From: Pachypanchax playfairii
Taxonomy: Eukaryota > Chordata > Actinopteri > Cyprinodontiformes > Aplocheilidae
Direction of reading: 5' to 3'
Length of the DNA: 64,000 nt
Assembly (NCBI GenBank): GCA_006937955.1
Contig: SSNP01000152.1
Location: 142,147 to 206,146, forward strand
Shown here: in pieces, positions 44,578 through 56,334 of the stretch
Layout of the letters: each line of letters begins with the position of its first letter
How positions within the stretch are numbered: the stretch's first letter is position 1
Notes under the pieces: generated by a model
What the model was told of the DNA's origin: nothing
Databases searched by the model: none
Seen by the model: the letters and a program-made list of their open reading frames with translations, nothing else
Made by a program: the position numbers and the translations under genes

Positions 44578-46586
44578 GCTTTAGGGTGCACAAAAGCATT
44601 CTCACATCTTTATTGATTATTTTTATTATCCTTATTATTAGATAATATTCATAACTTGGTTTAAAGGTGGGATATGGAACTCGGAACACAATAACACAGC
44701 ACAAAGCCTTCAGCCATCTGGGTGCCAGGCTCGTTTACCCCCGAGCGCTCGCTCGCTCCGATGCTCAGGCCGAATATTCCTCACCAAACCCACTCTGATC
44801 AAAGATCCGAATAAAATATCATGAGTTCAGCTCACTAATCATGCTCTCCATCCCCGCTGATCACACACTGACTCTGATAAAAGCAGCTCCTACCTGTTTG
44901 AAGCTCAATCCTCGATTTAGTCCGTGGCAAAGAGTTCACAGTTGCACTGTGGCTCTAAAACTTCCTGCAGTCCCTCTTAAGATCCTCTTTCCTCCTCACA
45001 CACCATCCTGCACGCCTCACTTATCCAATAAAGTAAAAAAAAAGCAATAAAATCCTCCGTGGTGTGTCTTCCAGTCCAAAAAGTGGCCCGAAGCTCCTCC
45101 ACTTTACCAACATGTAGCTCCGTGTTAGCTAGCTGCTAATGAAAAACATTTCCACACAGATCCTGCTCGTCACATGAGAAAACCAAGAGGAATCAGCTAT
45201 GGTAAGCAAATAAGGTATATAATCACCACATATCCCCGGTGCTTCCAGCTGCTTGACCTGCAGACTCCACAGCACCAGCCTCGCTGTGCTGCAGTATTTA
45301 CGGTATTAGGCAACCCAAAATGGTGCCCGCTGCTGTTAACAAAATGCCAACGTTGTGCCCGCTAAATATAATTTTTTTATAATATTTTACTTAAAATAGA
45401 ATTTTTAAAGGAAATGCTGTATTTTCATTCTATAACCCTCTAAACACCCAGTGGAGGTATTATTTTGTTATAAATATAGCTTTTTACAGTGTAATGAAGA
45501 TAAACTATTTAAAGTGAGATTTTTTTCATCCTTTCACAAACTCAAAATTATTGTTCTATAGAGCAATGGTGCTCCAACAAGAAGCATGATCTTTTTCAGA
45601 ACAACAACAGTCTATATGCAGTTTATTTTTATAACCAACTATTTTTATTTATTTACTTTTTAATATACAATTTAAATGTCAAGACCTATAGTCCCAAAAT
45701 GTATTCCTTCATAAGGATAGGTCAGATTAAAACAGTCATTTGACATTGTCCTCTCTCCTGACAATTCTATATGTGGGTAGATGATCAGGTCATGATATGC
45801 AGTCTGCTGTGTGGGATGTGCTAGTGTGACACAGAATTATTAAGAGAATGTGAGTGAGTGATAGAATCTGCTTTAAACTGCTGATGACTGCAAGAGTGAT
45901 GTTGCAGGCAGAGATTTTATTTTATTTTCGTCAGAGTCTTGACGGTATTGACACGCATGCTAATTTTCCAGTTTTACTTAATGTTAAAAAAAGTCTTAAC
46001 TATACATTTTAGGTTTGTTTGTTCATTTTAATTATTACAACGTAGATTGGTTTTGACATCCTATCACTAATTATCTTCCACTGATCAGATCAAGTGAGTG
46101 CAGCTCGCTGTCAAATACAATTCTTTTTAAATGCTGTTGGGAGGAAAGTATCGCTACTGATTCCACTTTAAGGAATAAAAAAACACTCACCAATAAGCAG
46201 CTCATAATGCTAACGGTTTGGGGAGTTTAATTTATTTATTGCTGTTGCAGCTAAAACCTATTGTTGAGCTTTTGTGGAATGGCAACAGATAAAACCTGAA
46301 GTCTAAAAAAATATATTCGATTAATGATTTTATATTTGTAAAATAACATTTTTGATCCCCAGCTATTATGGCTGATAGATTTTTAAAGTTACCTGCCAAT
46401 AAGAATTTCCACTGGTCAATTTTTATTCAAGGAAATAAACTAGATTATACATGCAGTTGAATACATCTAATCCCACGTACATATTTGAATATAAGTAAAA
46501 GTGATGAAATAGAATATTAAGGGTATTTGTAAAAGCTTATATGTAGGCTTTTGTAGCATCTTATTAAAATAAAACCTAAATGATCT
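44578..46586. other. unassigned; CpG-containing patch at 44700-45360
   Basis: 44700-45360 is GC- and CpG-richer than its surroundings (cccgagcgctcgctcgctcc) with no convincing frame. It could be a repeat promoter region or an untranslated exon. 45360-46586 is plain AT-rich DNA. Confidence 0.35.
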
Positions 46587-47152
46587 AACCCCTTTTTTCC
46601 ACTAAACATGTCAGCAGCACGTAGCGTTTTGCTTGCACAATCAGCCACTCGTCCCTTCCCACCGGGAATGTTTCCCACGTGTATCACTTGCGTAAATCCA
46701 GCTGGTCCCAGGAGATGGGTTTTCATCAGTAGACACAACAACAAGCAGGGAGAAAGACGACAACATCTATCCAGATGGTGTGTGGCTTATTTTCACACCA
46801 CCTATGGACTTCAAACTCGCCACAGATCCTGTATTTTTTCGTAGTCTAGCAAACAGAAATTCGCACTTGTCCTTATATTTTGAAACTTCCGGGTATTTTA
46901 CATTTCACAAACGCCTGATTTCCTGTCTGGTCCAAACTAAGCTGCTGAGCCTGCTGAGTTTTAGAAGTGCACCGTGTAAAAAAAAAATAGAACTGCAACG
47001 TAATATTGCGACACCACGCTTCTGAGACATGTCTCATGCACGCTGCTTCGCGCCCAGTGGAAACAGTCTAACTGACTTTTAAGGATGACTATCAGCTGTG
47101 TATTACGCGTCACTAATGTTACGTCTGTTGTGCGTTCAGTGGAAAGGAGGAT
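46587..47152 (+). mobile_element. MITE family Y, complete copy
   Basis: About 566 bp with inverted ends (accccttttttccact / atcctcctttccactg). It aligns along its length with 60529-61111: tcagcagcacg, cacgtg, cttattttcacaccacct, tctggtccaaactaagctgc and gtattacgcgtcact. No frame is shared between copies, so it is non-coding. Confidence 0.8.
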
Positions 47153-48566
47153 TTACTTTCAAAGTTCTTGCAAAATTCCTTGTGTGAACAAATGAGATGT
47201 TCATTGCAATTCCAGATTCAAGCCTTCACAAAGTTTTAAACCAGTTGCATTGACTGAGAAAGTTAATTGTGTCTGGAAGAAAATAATCAGCATGACCTCT
47301 CTAGAACATGCATTTTAAAATGTTAATGGGGTAAAAAGTTTTGTTTTAGTAAAGTAATTCTTTTTATCAAAAATGCATAAAGAAAAAACAGGAAGTTCAC
47401 ACAAGTACTTTTCAATTTCTCTCAAAAATGTTAAATTTGAGGTTTAAAAGACTTATGCATTAATCAAATCTTCATTTCTCTTCACTTTACTCTGTGATCT
47501 GCCATTTTTCCCAGCCTCATCAACCTGTACTTGTGTTTCAAACATCGTTCTCCTTTGTCCAGTGGCAGATGTCCTTTGAAAACATTATAAAACCTAATGA
47601 GGGCCAGAGGAGCACTCATTTGGGAGGACCACTTAATTGCACTGGGCTGATTCACAATGCAGAGTGTCTTATAATCGAATGAGATTGAATCTTGTGATGA
47701 GCTGTGCGTTTGATCAAAGAGTCTCCTTTTTTTGTCCTTTGGGGCCACATGTTTGCATTAGTGTGCTCAACGATTTATTGACCCACACCCCCAAAGACAG
47801 AGCCTACACTTTAAAAGATCAGCAAGGTACATGACAGGTTTAAAAAAAATCTACAACTTTACCCACACATACACACATGCAGAAAAAACACCTACACACA
47901 AACTTTCACCCCACTTTTCTCTTCAAAATGGACTGTTTTGGATTTTTCCTTTTTCTCCCCCCCTAGCCTCTGCAAGGTGCTGGTTTACAGGACAGAGTGA
48001 CACAATCAATTTGCAGAGCAAGTGACACAATCAGCACCTACATAAATCATATCAGCACAGCCAGGCCCCTGGGCACCAGCTGAAGTAGCAGTTTTGTGGC
48101 TCGTCTCCAGAATGAAACCTGTCAATCAGCAGAGAGTGACAGGAGACAGACACTGGAGAACAGGTACTCAACACTACCATGCTGATGGCTCAAGTTGTGG
48201 GATTTATTTATGAAATGACAGCTGTAATGATGTACAGATTAGATACCTAAAACGAGTCTTAGACCATGGGATTACTGCTGCTTGTGGCTACAGAGATGAT
48301 CACATTGAACCTTCCTTTATGACATTTTTAATCAAATATGTTTTTTTCAAGTTATTGTGTGTATATAAATATAGTTTATGTAACATCTCCAATAACTTTA
48401 GCATAATTGTTGTAAATTTGTGGAATCAGCATGATTCAGACTTTTCCTACTTAAACACTCACAGGAAAGGTTTCAAGGAAACACTCCATGTTGCTTATTC
48501 ACATTAATCCACAAGCAGGTTAACCTACACATACATCTCTCAGGTACTCCAAACCTGCTCCTATAT
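47153..48566. other. unique sequence, possible regulatory DNA
   Basis: No gene. 47480-47770 (around atcgttctcctttgtccagt, ttataaaacctaatgagggc) is complex, repeat-free and the strongest-looking candidate conserved non-coding block in the window, by appearance only. Confidence 0.4.
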
Positions 48567-49352
48567 TGTCATGTCTGACTTTTGAATTTGGAGAACAAAT
48601 GCACCAAAAGAAAGATCAGATGAATAATTTTATAAGAAACTGTGCAGAACAAAGACACTTCCAGCAGGCTGGTGAGAATGGGTGACCCAGGGCTTCGGTG
48701 GACAGATTAATACTTGGACAAGTAGCCGGTAAATATATTTGATGGTGTTACCTTTCTTTTCAGGTAAGGGGAGGAGCAAGATGGAGGATCAACCATTGCA
48801 GAAGTTCATGGAGGTAAGTATATAATTAATTAGGCAAGGGAACTGTTGGTTTGGACATAGGCTGTGGAGGTAATCACAGAGAAACAGGACAGAAAGGGAA
48901 TGGATGATATTATAGACATGAGACACAGATCCAGGTACATACTCTAAAGAGTCCAAGGTCATGCACAGGTAAATCCAGTTAAGCAAATACAATATCTAAA
49001 TACCAGATCCAAATCCTGTAATTGTAAATGGTGGTCACTTACTGGTTCATTGGCAAGCATGACAGACTTACAGGGGTTAAGGTGTCATGAAGCAGAATAC
49101 AATCCAACATCCTTGTAATCGTAGTCTGAAGAAATTCAGTATCAGGCAAATGTCAGAAATCCAAGGTCAGAATAAAAACAAGGGAAAAGCAGACAAACTG
49201 GAATAAGCAATGAGAAGCCCTGGCTAGGAAAGCATAAGGACATTCAACTAACTGGCGGCAAGTGTTTGTTTTTTCTCCCCTCTCTAAAGGGGCGGGAACA
49301 GGTGCACAAGAACAGGACGAGGGGATGAACAGAGTAAAGTGAATATGCAATA
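48567..49352 (-). mobile_element. LTR-like sequence, reverse orientation, abutting a pogo-like MITE
   Basis: On the minus strand it ends tttggtgcatttgttctcc ... gtcagacatgaca, the same 3' style as the four solo LTRs. The 5' side (49320-49352) ends at the pogo-like MITE; atctgaca just beyond the MITE (49940-49947) could be its displaced 5' end (tgtcagat). The outer flanks tatat and tggct do not match, so a solo LTR is not proven. Confidence 0.4.
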
Positions 49353-49931
49353 CAGTGATCCCTCACTTATTGCGGTTAATTGATTCCAGACCCCCCCGCG
49401 ACAGGTGAAAATCCGTGAAGTAGGGATACACCAAAAAACACAGACAATCCGGTACATTTTGAAAGTAAAAGTGATTCTTTAAAATAAAATACCGCGATTG
49501 ACAAATGCGATCATATTTGTGTATCTAGAGATGAAAATAAACGACACACACACACAGCGCAACGGAGTGTGCTGACTACGTTGAGGGGGGTGGGGTTTGG
49601 AGTGTCTAAACACAAACAGAGAAGGAGTCTTCCCCCGAAAAAGTGAGAGAGAGAGAGAGGGAGTTGTCAATTTAAGATACGATGTAGCAGGAGTAATTAA
49701 AACAAGCTCTCTTCAGTTATTTAATGATGTTATTTACTTATCCATGGTGAAAAAATAGCTCTTCAGATAGAGGCGCTGGGTCATTAACCAACCGCGGAGG
49801 AAATGTGGGGAGGTAAACGAACAGCCAAAAGCACAGTATTTCAGACTTTTCATTTTTGGATGAATATTTTTGAAAAATCCGCGAAGTGGTGAGTCCGCGA
49901 AAGTCGAACCGCGAAGTAGTGAGGGATCACT
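49353..49931. mobile_element. pogo/Tigger-like MITE
   Basis: After TA (49351-49352), cagtgatccctcacttattg opens the element; the right end reads cgcgaagtagtgagggatca, its imperfect inverse. The right TA is degraded to tt. About 579 bp, no frame. Repeated ccgcga/gcgaa words lie near both ends. Confidence 0.8.
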
Positions 49932-50778
49932 TTAATGCAATCTGACATGGCTGACACAACCTCTGCTGCTGCTGCTCGGGCTTCTTCTCTCAAACACTCT
50001 TGTTTGAAACCTGAGATATACCAGACTGTTGATTGAAAAGTGGTTGTGGAGGATGAATTGCTGAACTTCCTCTATGCTAAAATGAAGATTATGAGCCAGG
50101 ATGAGATTGTTATTCTGGCTACTAATGCGTTGACTCAGAGTTACACAAAAGAACATCTCACATAAAGGAGCACAGAAGGATGCAAACAACATAAGAAGTG
50201 GCCTTGAATTTTTGAACGAGTGTGGTGAGAACGTCCCCAGATTTGTATCTTATAATCAGGAGGATCTGCCGCCTGTGACATTCAACAGCTTGGATGTCTC
50301 TTGCATGTTAAAAAGAATGGAACAGCTGAGTGTTGAGGTTACAACTTTGAAGGATATAGTGAAAAGACAGAGTGATGTCAGTTCCAGCCAGGCTGGAACA
50401 GATATGTAGCTGGGTACTCTGAACAGGCCCGTGAAGCTACAAGAGAAAGGGCACAAGCTGGTAGACCCAGACAGGGTCCTGTCTATGAAAACAAAAAGTT
50501 GAGTAACGCAAGATACAAGTATGCCATTAGGTTTATTGTGAAAAATGAGCAAAGTATGAGGTCAGACTCTTTGGCTGGAAAGCTTCTAACTAAAAATGTT
50601 ATGGATTTTTGGAAGGAGGTCAGAGCCCTTAAAAGCAATAAAGCAGTTTTTCCTTGTACTGTAGGTGGAGTCTCAACATCAAATCAAATCAAATCAAATC
50701 AAATCAAAAATACTTTATTAATCCCCGAAGGGAAATTCAAGTGTTGTTGTAACTCAGTTCTTTTTCAGGGAGCCATAG

Positions 50779-50995
50779 AGAGTTCTAGCTGTGGACAGGA
50801 AGGATCTCCTCTAGAGGGTTCTAAGTGTAGACAGGAAGGATCTCCTGTAGAGGGTTCTAGGTGTGGACAGGAAGGATCTCCTGTAGAGGGTTCTAGGTGT
50901 GGACAGGAAGGATCTCCTGTAGAGGGTTCTAGGTGTGGACAGGAAGGATCTCCTGTAGAGGGTTCTAGGTGTGGACAGGAAAGATCTCCTTTAGC
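50779..50995 (-). repeat. 36-bp coding minisatellite, six units
   Basis: Six units start at 50791, 50827, 50863, 50899, 50935 and 50971, exactly 36 bp apart. In the LINE frame each unit encodes the 12-residue YRRSFLSTPRTL-like motif of the ORF2 C-terminus. The inner units are almost identical, the outer ones slightly diverged. Two units exist in the LINE end at 25050-25253. Confidence 0.92.
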
Positions 50996-51188
50996 GGTCT
51001 GTGCTGCAGCGGATTATGAAGAATCTTCTGACTGAAGACACTCTGTTGTTGAGTTACTGTTCTGAAGAGGATGATGAGGGTTTTCCATCATGTTCTTCAT
51101 CCTCCTTTGGGCAGTCAACTCAAGAGACTCCAGTTCAGTCTCCAGGACAGAATCAGTCCTCCTTATCAATCTGTTCAGCCTCTTCATG

Positions 51189-51410
51189 TCACTTGCTCAG
51201 ATGCTGCTTCCCCAACAGGTGACTGCAGATGTGATCAGCTGACAAACTCCTCTTCTTTTGCCGCTCCTCTTCAAATCTCTGTCTGCTCATATTGTTTGAA
51301 AGCCAGGCAGAGTCCAGGATATGTTCCTTTAGCCGTGTCTCAGTAAAACACGTGATGCTGCATTCCTGATACTCTGGCTGGGTCTTCAGCAGAGCTTCAA
51401 GTTCATCCAT
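51189..51410 (-). pseudogene. LINE endonuclease domain, N-terminal fragment
   Basis: The minus frame starts MDELEALLKTQPEYQECSIT, CFTETRLKEHI, then decays through DSAWLSNNMSRQRFEEERQK. MDELxALxxxQxEYRECSxxCFTETWL is the start of the APE-type endonuclease of a common fish LINE. The CFTETW block contains the catalytic glutamate, retained here as E in FTETR, although the following W is changed to R. The metal-binding GDFN and SDH motifs are missing. The fragment joins abruptly to the C-terminal region at about 51000, so the deletion removes most of the endonuclease and all of the RT. Confidence 0.75.
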
Positions 51411-51809
51411 TTTGTTAGCAAAGAGATCTCACATTTGTCAGTATGAGTGATGGAAGTGAAGGTTTAAACTTCCTCTTTCTCTCTCTTCACTTTGCTCCTG
51501 CTCTGCATCCATGTCTTCTTCTTTTGAGCGATTATTTCAGCCTTAGAAATGTCAGTTAGCTGCTCTTTCTTGTAAACAAGTCTCTTGTTGCCATGGTTAC
51601 GCATCATAACAAGTGGCAAAAAAGTGACAAATCAAGCAAAAAACTCAATCAGCACAGCAACCAAATCAGAAGAAAAGTATTTAGAAAATATTTCCAGAAG
51701 AAAAAACTAGCAAGAAATACTCAAAAAGAACAAAAAAATGCTAGCAAGTGCTAGCAAAGTCACAGAGCTACTCCAACAAGCTGCCACCAGTTGTAGCGCT
51801 ATTCCGGAA

Positions 51810-51864
51810 TAGTATAGTATAGTATAGTATAGTATAGTATAGTATAGTATATAGTATAGTATAG
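51810..51864. repeat. (TATAG)n microsatellite
   Basis: About eleven units of agtat in tandem with one irregular unit near 51851, at the LINE-LINE junction. Confidence 0.92.
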
Positions 51865-52031
51865 TTGAGCATTGGAAACAGCACTATTATGCTCTTTTTA
51901 ATTGTATTCAGAGTGAACCAATGACTAGAGAAGCACCTGACAAGTATGAATGTGTAGGTATCAGGGCACATGAGGTGTACCAGGCTACTAAAGAGCTCCC
52001 AGACAATAAATCCTGTGGTGGGGATGGTATA

Positions 52032-52125
52032 NACCTATGATGAAAATTACAGGCCTCTCTGATCTTTTTAAGTGGGAGAACTTACACAATTGGTGGCTGA
52101 CTAAATACTTCTTTGCCCCACTGTA
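52032..52125. mobile_element. Tc1/mariner terminal fragment next to an N
   Basis: Immediately after the N at 52032 the text acctatgatgaaaattacag, gcctctctgatctttttaag, gtggctgactaaatacttct and tttgccccactgta is one terminus of a known fish mariner family. It ends at TA (52124-52125). The rest of the element is absent, and plus-strand LINE sequence flanks both sides. Confidence 0.65.
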
Positions 52126-52129
52126 TATG

Positions 52130-53240
52130 CTGAGCATTTAAAACATGCCAACATTAGGCTCTCACCCCTTCTAGCCATTTGTTTCAACAGTTGTTTGATC
52201 CATTGCATCCTGCCAGATGCACTTCTGTCTATCATCTTGGTCCCAGTCATAAAGGATAAGGCAGGTAGATTGGGAAGCTCAGACAATTACAGGCCTATTG
52301 CCCTAGCAAGCATTGTATCCAAAGTATTGGAAAAAGTATTGTTTTGTAGGCTACAAGACTTTACTTGCTCTGCCGACAACCAGTTTGGATTTAAATCAAA
52401 GCACAGTACGGACTTGCTTTAAAAGAAATGATCAGAAAGTTTAAAATTGGTAACTCCTCAGTTTTAGTGTGTTTTATTGATGCATCCAAAGCATTCGGTT
52501 GTGTTAATCACTTAAAATTAGTTATTAAAATGCGTTAGCGAGAGGTTCCCAAATATATATTGAGAATCTTACCCTATTGGTATGCTCACCAGGAGATGCA
52601 GGTGAGATGGGGCAGTAGTCTTTTAGTGTTACCAATGGAGTGAGGCAAGGAGGAATCCTCTCTCCTCTTCTCTCTCCACTCTTTAATTTGTACATGGATG
52701 AATTTTTGCATCGGTTAAAAGAATGTAGAACTGGTTGTTGATTGGTTCTACCCTTGTCAATCATCTAATGTATGCTGATGATCTTGTAATACTGAGTCTA
52801 AGTAATGCGTGGATCCAAGAACTTTTGGATATTTGTTCCAAGTATGGTTTGGATTATGACATTAATTATAATCCTAGCAAGAGTGTGATTATGATTTGCA
52901 GAACTAGATAAGATAAGGGCTTGAAGTTTTCTCAATTTAAGTTGTGTGGCAATATTTTGGCTGTGTATTAAATATAAATATTTGGGTCACTTCAACAATG
53001 ATGATTTGACTGATGATGATGATGTCTACCGGCAATCCCGCATGATGTATGCACAGGCAAACATGCTTGTGCGTAAGTTTGGTGTGTGTTCTGATGCAGT
53101 GAAAAAGACATTTTTCAAAATGTATTGTACCCAGCTGTACACAGCACACCTGTGGTCCACCTACACACAGTTGAGCCTATGGAAACTCAATGTAGCATAT
53201 AATGACTGTTTAAGAATTCTGCTAAAAACACCTTGAGTGC
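52130..53240 (+). pseudogene. LINE reverse transcriptase region, decayed
   Basis: Plus-strand RT of the LINE at 49947-53553. Motifs in order: DNYRPIALASIVSKVLEKVL with the conserved RPI core (about 52285); QFGFKSKHSTDL (about 52380); a decayed CFIDASKAF block (about 52480); YADDLVIL, the catalytic aspartate pair (about 52772); then the C-terminal YRQSRMMYAQANMLVRKFG and KTFFKMYCTQLYTAHLWS, the linker typical of these elements, and finally WKLNVAYNDCLRILLKTP. In-frame stops occur after HSTDL and KLVIKMR and twice near 52970. The catalytic YADD survives, but the enzyme cannot be made. No clade-specific RNase H motif is visible. Confidence 0.8.
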
Positions 53241-53667
53241 CAGTCATCTGTTTGTTAGATAAGAACATTTCATGCAGTTTTAAGAAACTTGATGTACAGG
53301 TTTATTTGATGGCTCCAGCAATGTGAAAATGTAATTATTTAGAGCTTAACTAATGTCAAAATTAGTGCCACCCGTTTCCAGTCAGAACTGTGGCGTCACT
53401 GGTATAGGTGTCTGCTCTGATTGTTTATCCATTTATTTATATTTTATGTCATATTTATTTTTATCCTTTTTATGATTCTCTCCCGTGTGTTTGTTTTTTA
53501 GCTTAGTCTTAATTCTGGACTCTGTGTCTGTCAATAAAGTTTGATGATGGCATGAACATGACACATACAGAATACTTTTTCATTGAATCCGAATCGTCTG
53601 AATATCACACATTTACGTATCTTCGTGAATCGCAACTCTCATAGCCCAGACACAATCCTTAAAAATC

Positions 53668-53790
53668 AGGAAAGGTCCTCAGGGCCCACTATTCTGCATG
53701 TTTTAGATGTTTCCCTGTTGTAACACTTAACTAAATGAACATGTCATTTAATTACAATAAATTAATTACAAAAATTTACATTTAAATACA
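53668..53790 (+). repeat. MITE family M half copy
   Basis: ggtcctcagggcccactatt, then ctgcatgttttagatgtttc and atttaattacaataaatt match the left arm of the complete element at 44362-44577. The right arm is lacking. Confidence 0.55.
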
Positions 53791-53804
53791 TTATTCTTCT
53801 GTAC

Positions 53805-53865
53805 CCGAGGTCATGAGTTTGTTCAATGCAGAGAAAGTGCTTGATCAGGTTGAATGGCCTGACCC
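53805..53865 (+). pseudogene. possible L1/Tx1-like RT fragment
   Basis: gaggtcatgagtttgttcaa and gcagagaaagtgcttgatca with the next codons give VMSLFNAEKVLDQVEWPDP, close to the FDAEKAFDRVEWP block (RT motif A) of L1/Tx1 LINEs. The neighbouring text is too degraded to extend. Too short to be certain. Confidence 0.35.
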
Positions 53866-54600
53866 CTTTTCCGAACCTTGGGGAAATGTTTGTGTTGTGG
53901 ATGAAGCTTCTTTATATTTCACTCAGACTAGAAGATACATGGAGAGCTAATACCTCTTCAACACTCTTGTGTCACACAAGCCAGATTTATTGATATGTTT
54001 CCTCTCAATCTAGGGTAAAAAAGTACACTTTTCTTATTACCTTGTTTGAGAGAAAACAGACCCTCGGCTGTCTCTCCTCCAGGTACAAAAGGTTAAAAAA
54101 TTCTAATTAGTTTTGATTAAAAAAATCCTTGAAAGAGTAACTAATGTCAGAATCTTTAATTTGTTCAGAAACACTCCAAGTCTGAGCTCTGCCTGTCAAC
54201 AAAGATAGAAGACATGGGGAATGTTTAGTGAGGATAAAGATGGCTGGAATTCAAACTGAATGTCTCACTGTGGGAAAAGTATCGGATAAGATAGCTGTCA
54301 AAAAGGCGTGCTCATGATTTTAACATTCGTATTTATATGTCAATAAAAGTCTTGTACACAAAACTCTGCTATCATATACGTGAGTCTGAGAAATTGTGTG
54401 GATTAGGATTGTTTTCTTGTGAGTATAAATCTAAAGCAGTGAGTGCAAAGTCTTGTGAATACAACACTAATTTTCTAGACTACGAAGTCTTCTCTTCTCT
54501 GTGGATACGAATTTCAGTTTATAGGTACGAGTCGAAAAAGTGTTGAAATGACGTCACATGGGGGAGGAGTAATTCATCTGGTGTTATGCTGAAAACCATG
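53866..54600. other. unassigned sequence
   Basis: No gene; possibly the continuation of the degraded LINE followed by hAT 5' sequence. The left end of the downstream hAT was not found. Confidence 0.35.
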
Positions 54601-55301
54601 TGCACCCCTGTTTCATTTTAATTTACAAAAAGATAGACTCACTGAGTGCAACACCTGTGATAAACTTATTAGTGCCAAAGGAGGATGTACAACAAACATG
54701 ACAAAACACCTTCGGCGGCTGCATGGTGTGGTGATGAGTGTACTGTGTTTGATGTGTTGCGTCGCTCTCCTGCTCCGGTCGCTTCCTCCACTTCGGACAG
54801 TCAGCCAGTACATGAAAATTATGATTGTCTTATTCTTCACAGACTAGCTTTGTTGGTAAAATTGTGTCAAATCCGTTCATAGTTGTTAAACACTCACAGA
54901 GTGACGCTAACATAAGCCAGTCTGCTGCTACGTTAACTGGGCAGAGACCCCGGCCAGCAAATAGACAAACCCCATTCAACATGACAACAAGGGGAAAGCT
55001 GTTAGCGGACCAAATTGCTGAGTCCCACAGTAAAGTAATGGAGTATGTGGTAAAAAGGCTGCATCACCTTAGCGATGTAGAGGCGTTTAGGCAACCGAAT
55101 CAAACTGTCAAGTCACCTGGCAATGTGAACAAATAAAAATGTCCTGTGTGAAGGCTTTTTCAAACAATAAAAAAAAAAAAAACATGTTTTTTTTTTCTCT
55201 CCTGCACCTCAAAGAATCTGAATTGAGAGTCGTTTAGAACAGGAATCGATAGTGAGAATCGGAATTGGAATCGTTAAAATGCAAACGATACCCAACCCTA
55301 G
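54601..55301 (+). mobile_element. hAT element with BED zinc finger, deleted
   Basis: Frame LTECNTCDKLISAKGG, then CTTNMTKHLRRLHGV (54640-54729) is a BED-type zinc finger: C-x2-C, then H-x4-H with the HLR..H spacing, the DNA-binding N-terminus of ZBED/hAT transposases. After a frameshift a Ser-rich linker follows (SPAPVASSTSDSQ), then a 50-residue end (55005-55136). The RNaseH-like catalytic domain is deleted. The right terminus is cgatacccaacccta (55286-55300), the inverse of the tagggttggg end at 658. Left terminus lost. Confidence 0.75.
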
Positions 55302-55325
55302 CTGTAACACCACAATAAATGTTCT

Positions 55326-55500
55326 GGGTGTGGAACTGAGGTGCGTGGCAGAGGTCTGCACTCTTGGAGTGCTTTTCTGGTTTGGTGGTGATAAACTACA
55401 CATATTGTAGCCACAGCTGTCCTGGGACACACTGACAGGGGAGAGGCTGTCAGACACAGGCGCCACCGGACCTCCGACCACCACCAAAAACAGGTGCCAA
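55326..55500 (-). mobile_element. SINE family S, partial, reverse orientation
   Basis: tggtggtgataaactacaca, agccacagctgtcctggg and ctgtcagacac match the middle of the SINE at 22749-23086 in the same orientation. The tRNA head and tail are missing. Confidence 0.7.
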
Positions 55501-55689
55501 TATAAAACATGATACTGAAACTAAATACACAATTACAAAACAGAAACCAAATTATAGAAGTAAAATAATACTAAGACAAACAATGCTGTTGGAAAGCTGC
55601 AAAAAAAGCAGGAACGTGGCATGGCACGAGGCAGTACATAACAATGTACCATTATCTTTTAAAGGGGCAGAATACTAAATAAACATCTG

Positions 55690-55810
55690 ACACGTGGAAG
55701 AGGTGATGACAGGACGCGAATTTGTGTACTCGTTTAGAGGCTAGATCCCGTCTTACTCTCCTCTGACTGGCTAGAAGTGCTTGTGCTGTTTTTCATATCT
55801 GATTGGCTAA
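55690..55810 (-). repeat. left arm of an inverted repeat pair
   Basis: cgtttagaggctagatcccg, then cctctgactggctagaagtg and tctgattggctaattg form the reverse complement of the right arm at 56335-56500, with perhaps 75% identity over 120 bp. CCAAT-type boxes (gattggct) point outward. Confidence 0.5.
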
Positions 55811-56179
55811 TTGTGTTCTCACAGTTTTCTCATTTATGGGAAGGATAATGTGGGGAGTGGTGCTGTACTGCCAAGAAGACCAGCACCACACTCATTAGCA
55901 CAGTGTGTCTCTGATGGTGTTTCCCTTGGTAGCCAACACAGCAAAAAATAAGAACATGCAACACAATTGTTCCTTTTGTCTGTTTCTTTATTATTAAGTT
56001 TTTGTCTGTTTTCTACTGACTGATAGCTACAGCTGGAACATATATTATCTCTCATTCTCACATGTGCACACACACACTGTTTAATGTCCATATAAATTGT
56101 CAGGTGTTCTAAATACTGTTCATTAAAATTAGTAATACGTATTTGAATCCTACTGTGGTGTCTTTTCATGATCATCAGT

Positions 56180-56240
56180 TCTCCCTGAAGAAGAACAGAG
56201 CTACAACAACATTTCATTCCCCTTTGGGAATTAATAACAC
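56180..56240 (+). repeat. LINE 3' tail fragment
   Basis: ccctgaagaagaacagagct, acaacaacatttcattcccc and tttgggaattaataa match the tail of the LINE at 25160-25220. Confidence 0.6.
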
Positions 56241-56334
56241 TTATTAGATGGACTTGGTTTACTTATGTTGATGGTGGGAATAAATAAACTATGGATAAAT
56301 GAGCTGAAAGTTTGCTCTCTCTAATTTTGCGATG

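Larger units (their letters stand above)
50679..51809 (-). mobile_element. second LINE, internally deleted, inserted in the first
   Basis: On the minus strand: 5' leader (from about 51800: ccaccagttgtagcgct reversed), an endonuclease start (51410-51189), a jump to the C-terminal YRRSF region (50995-50779, six tandem 36-bp units), then a 3' tail with taataaagtatttttgattt and (gattt)n at 50680-50709. RT is missing. It sits between the two halves of the plus-strand LINE. Confidence 0.8.
49947..53553 (+). mobile_element. plus-strand LINE with ORF1 and RT, twice interrupted
   Basis: ATG at 49947 opens an ORF1-like region (MADTTSAAAARASSLKHSC, later MSQDEIVILATNALTQSY, LDVSCMLKRMEQLSVEV and NARYKYAIRFIVKNEQSMR). 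It breaks off at about 50678 after FPCTVGGVST and resumes at about 51868 with EHWKQHYYALFNCI. It breaks again at GGDGI (52031) and resumes at 52126 with YAEHLKHANIRLSPLLAIC. The 3' end is marked by aataaagtttgatgatgg (about 53535-53553). Stops and frameshifts are frequent, so it is dead. The clade (I/Nimb or jockey-like) is inference. Confidence 0.8.

Noticed and set aside
48764..48813. Exon-like segment with ATG, acceptor and consensus donor gtaagtat
   Set aside because: It lies inside a reverse-oriented LTR-like sequence and encodes only eleven residues; splice-like words are expected by chance.
50499..51035. 178-codon plus-strand frame with tandem CGQEGSPVEGSR-like repeats
   Set aside because: It is the antisense shadow of the 36-bp coding minisatellite of a minus-strand LINE.
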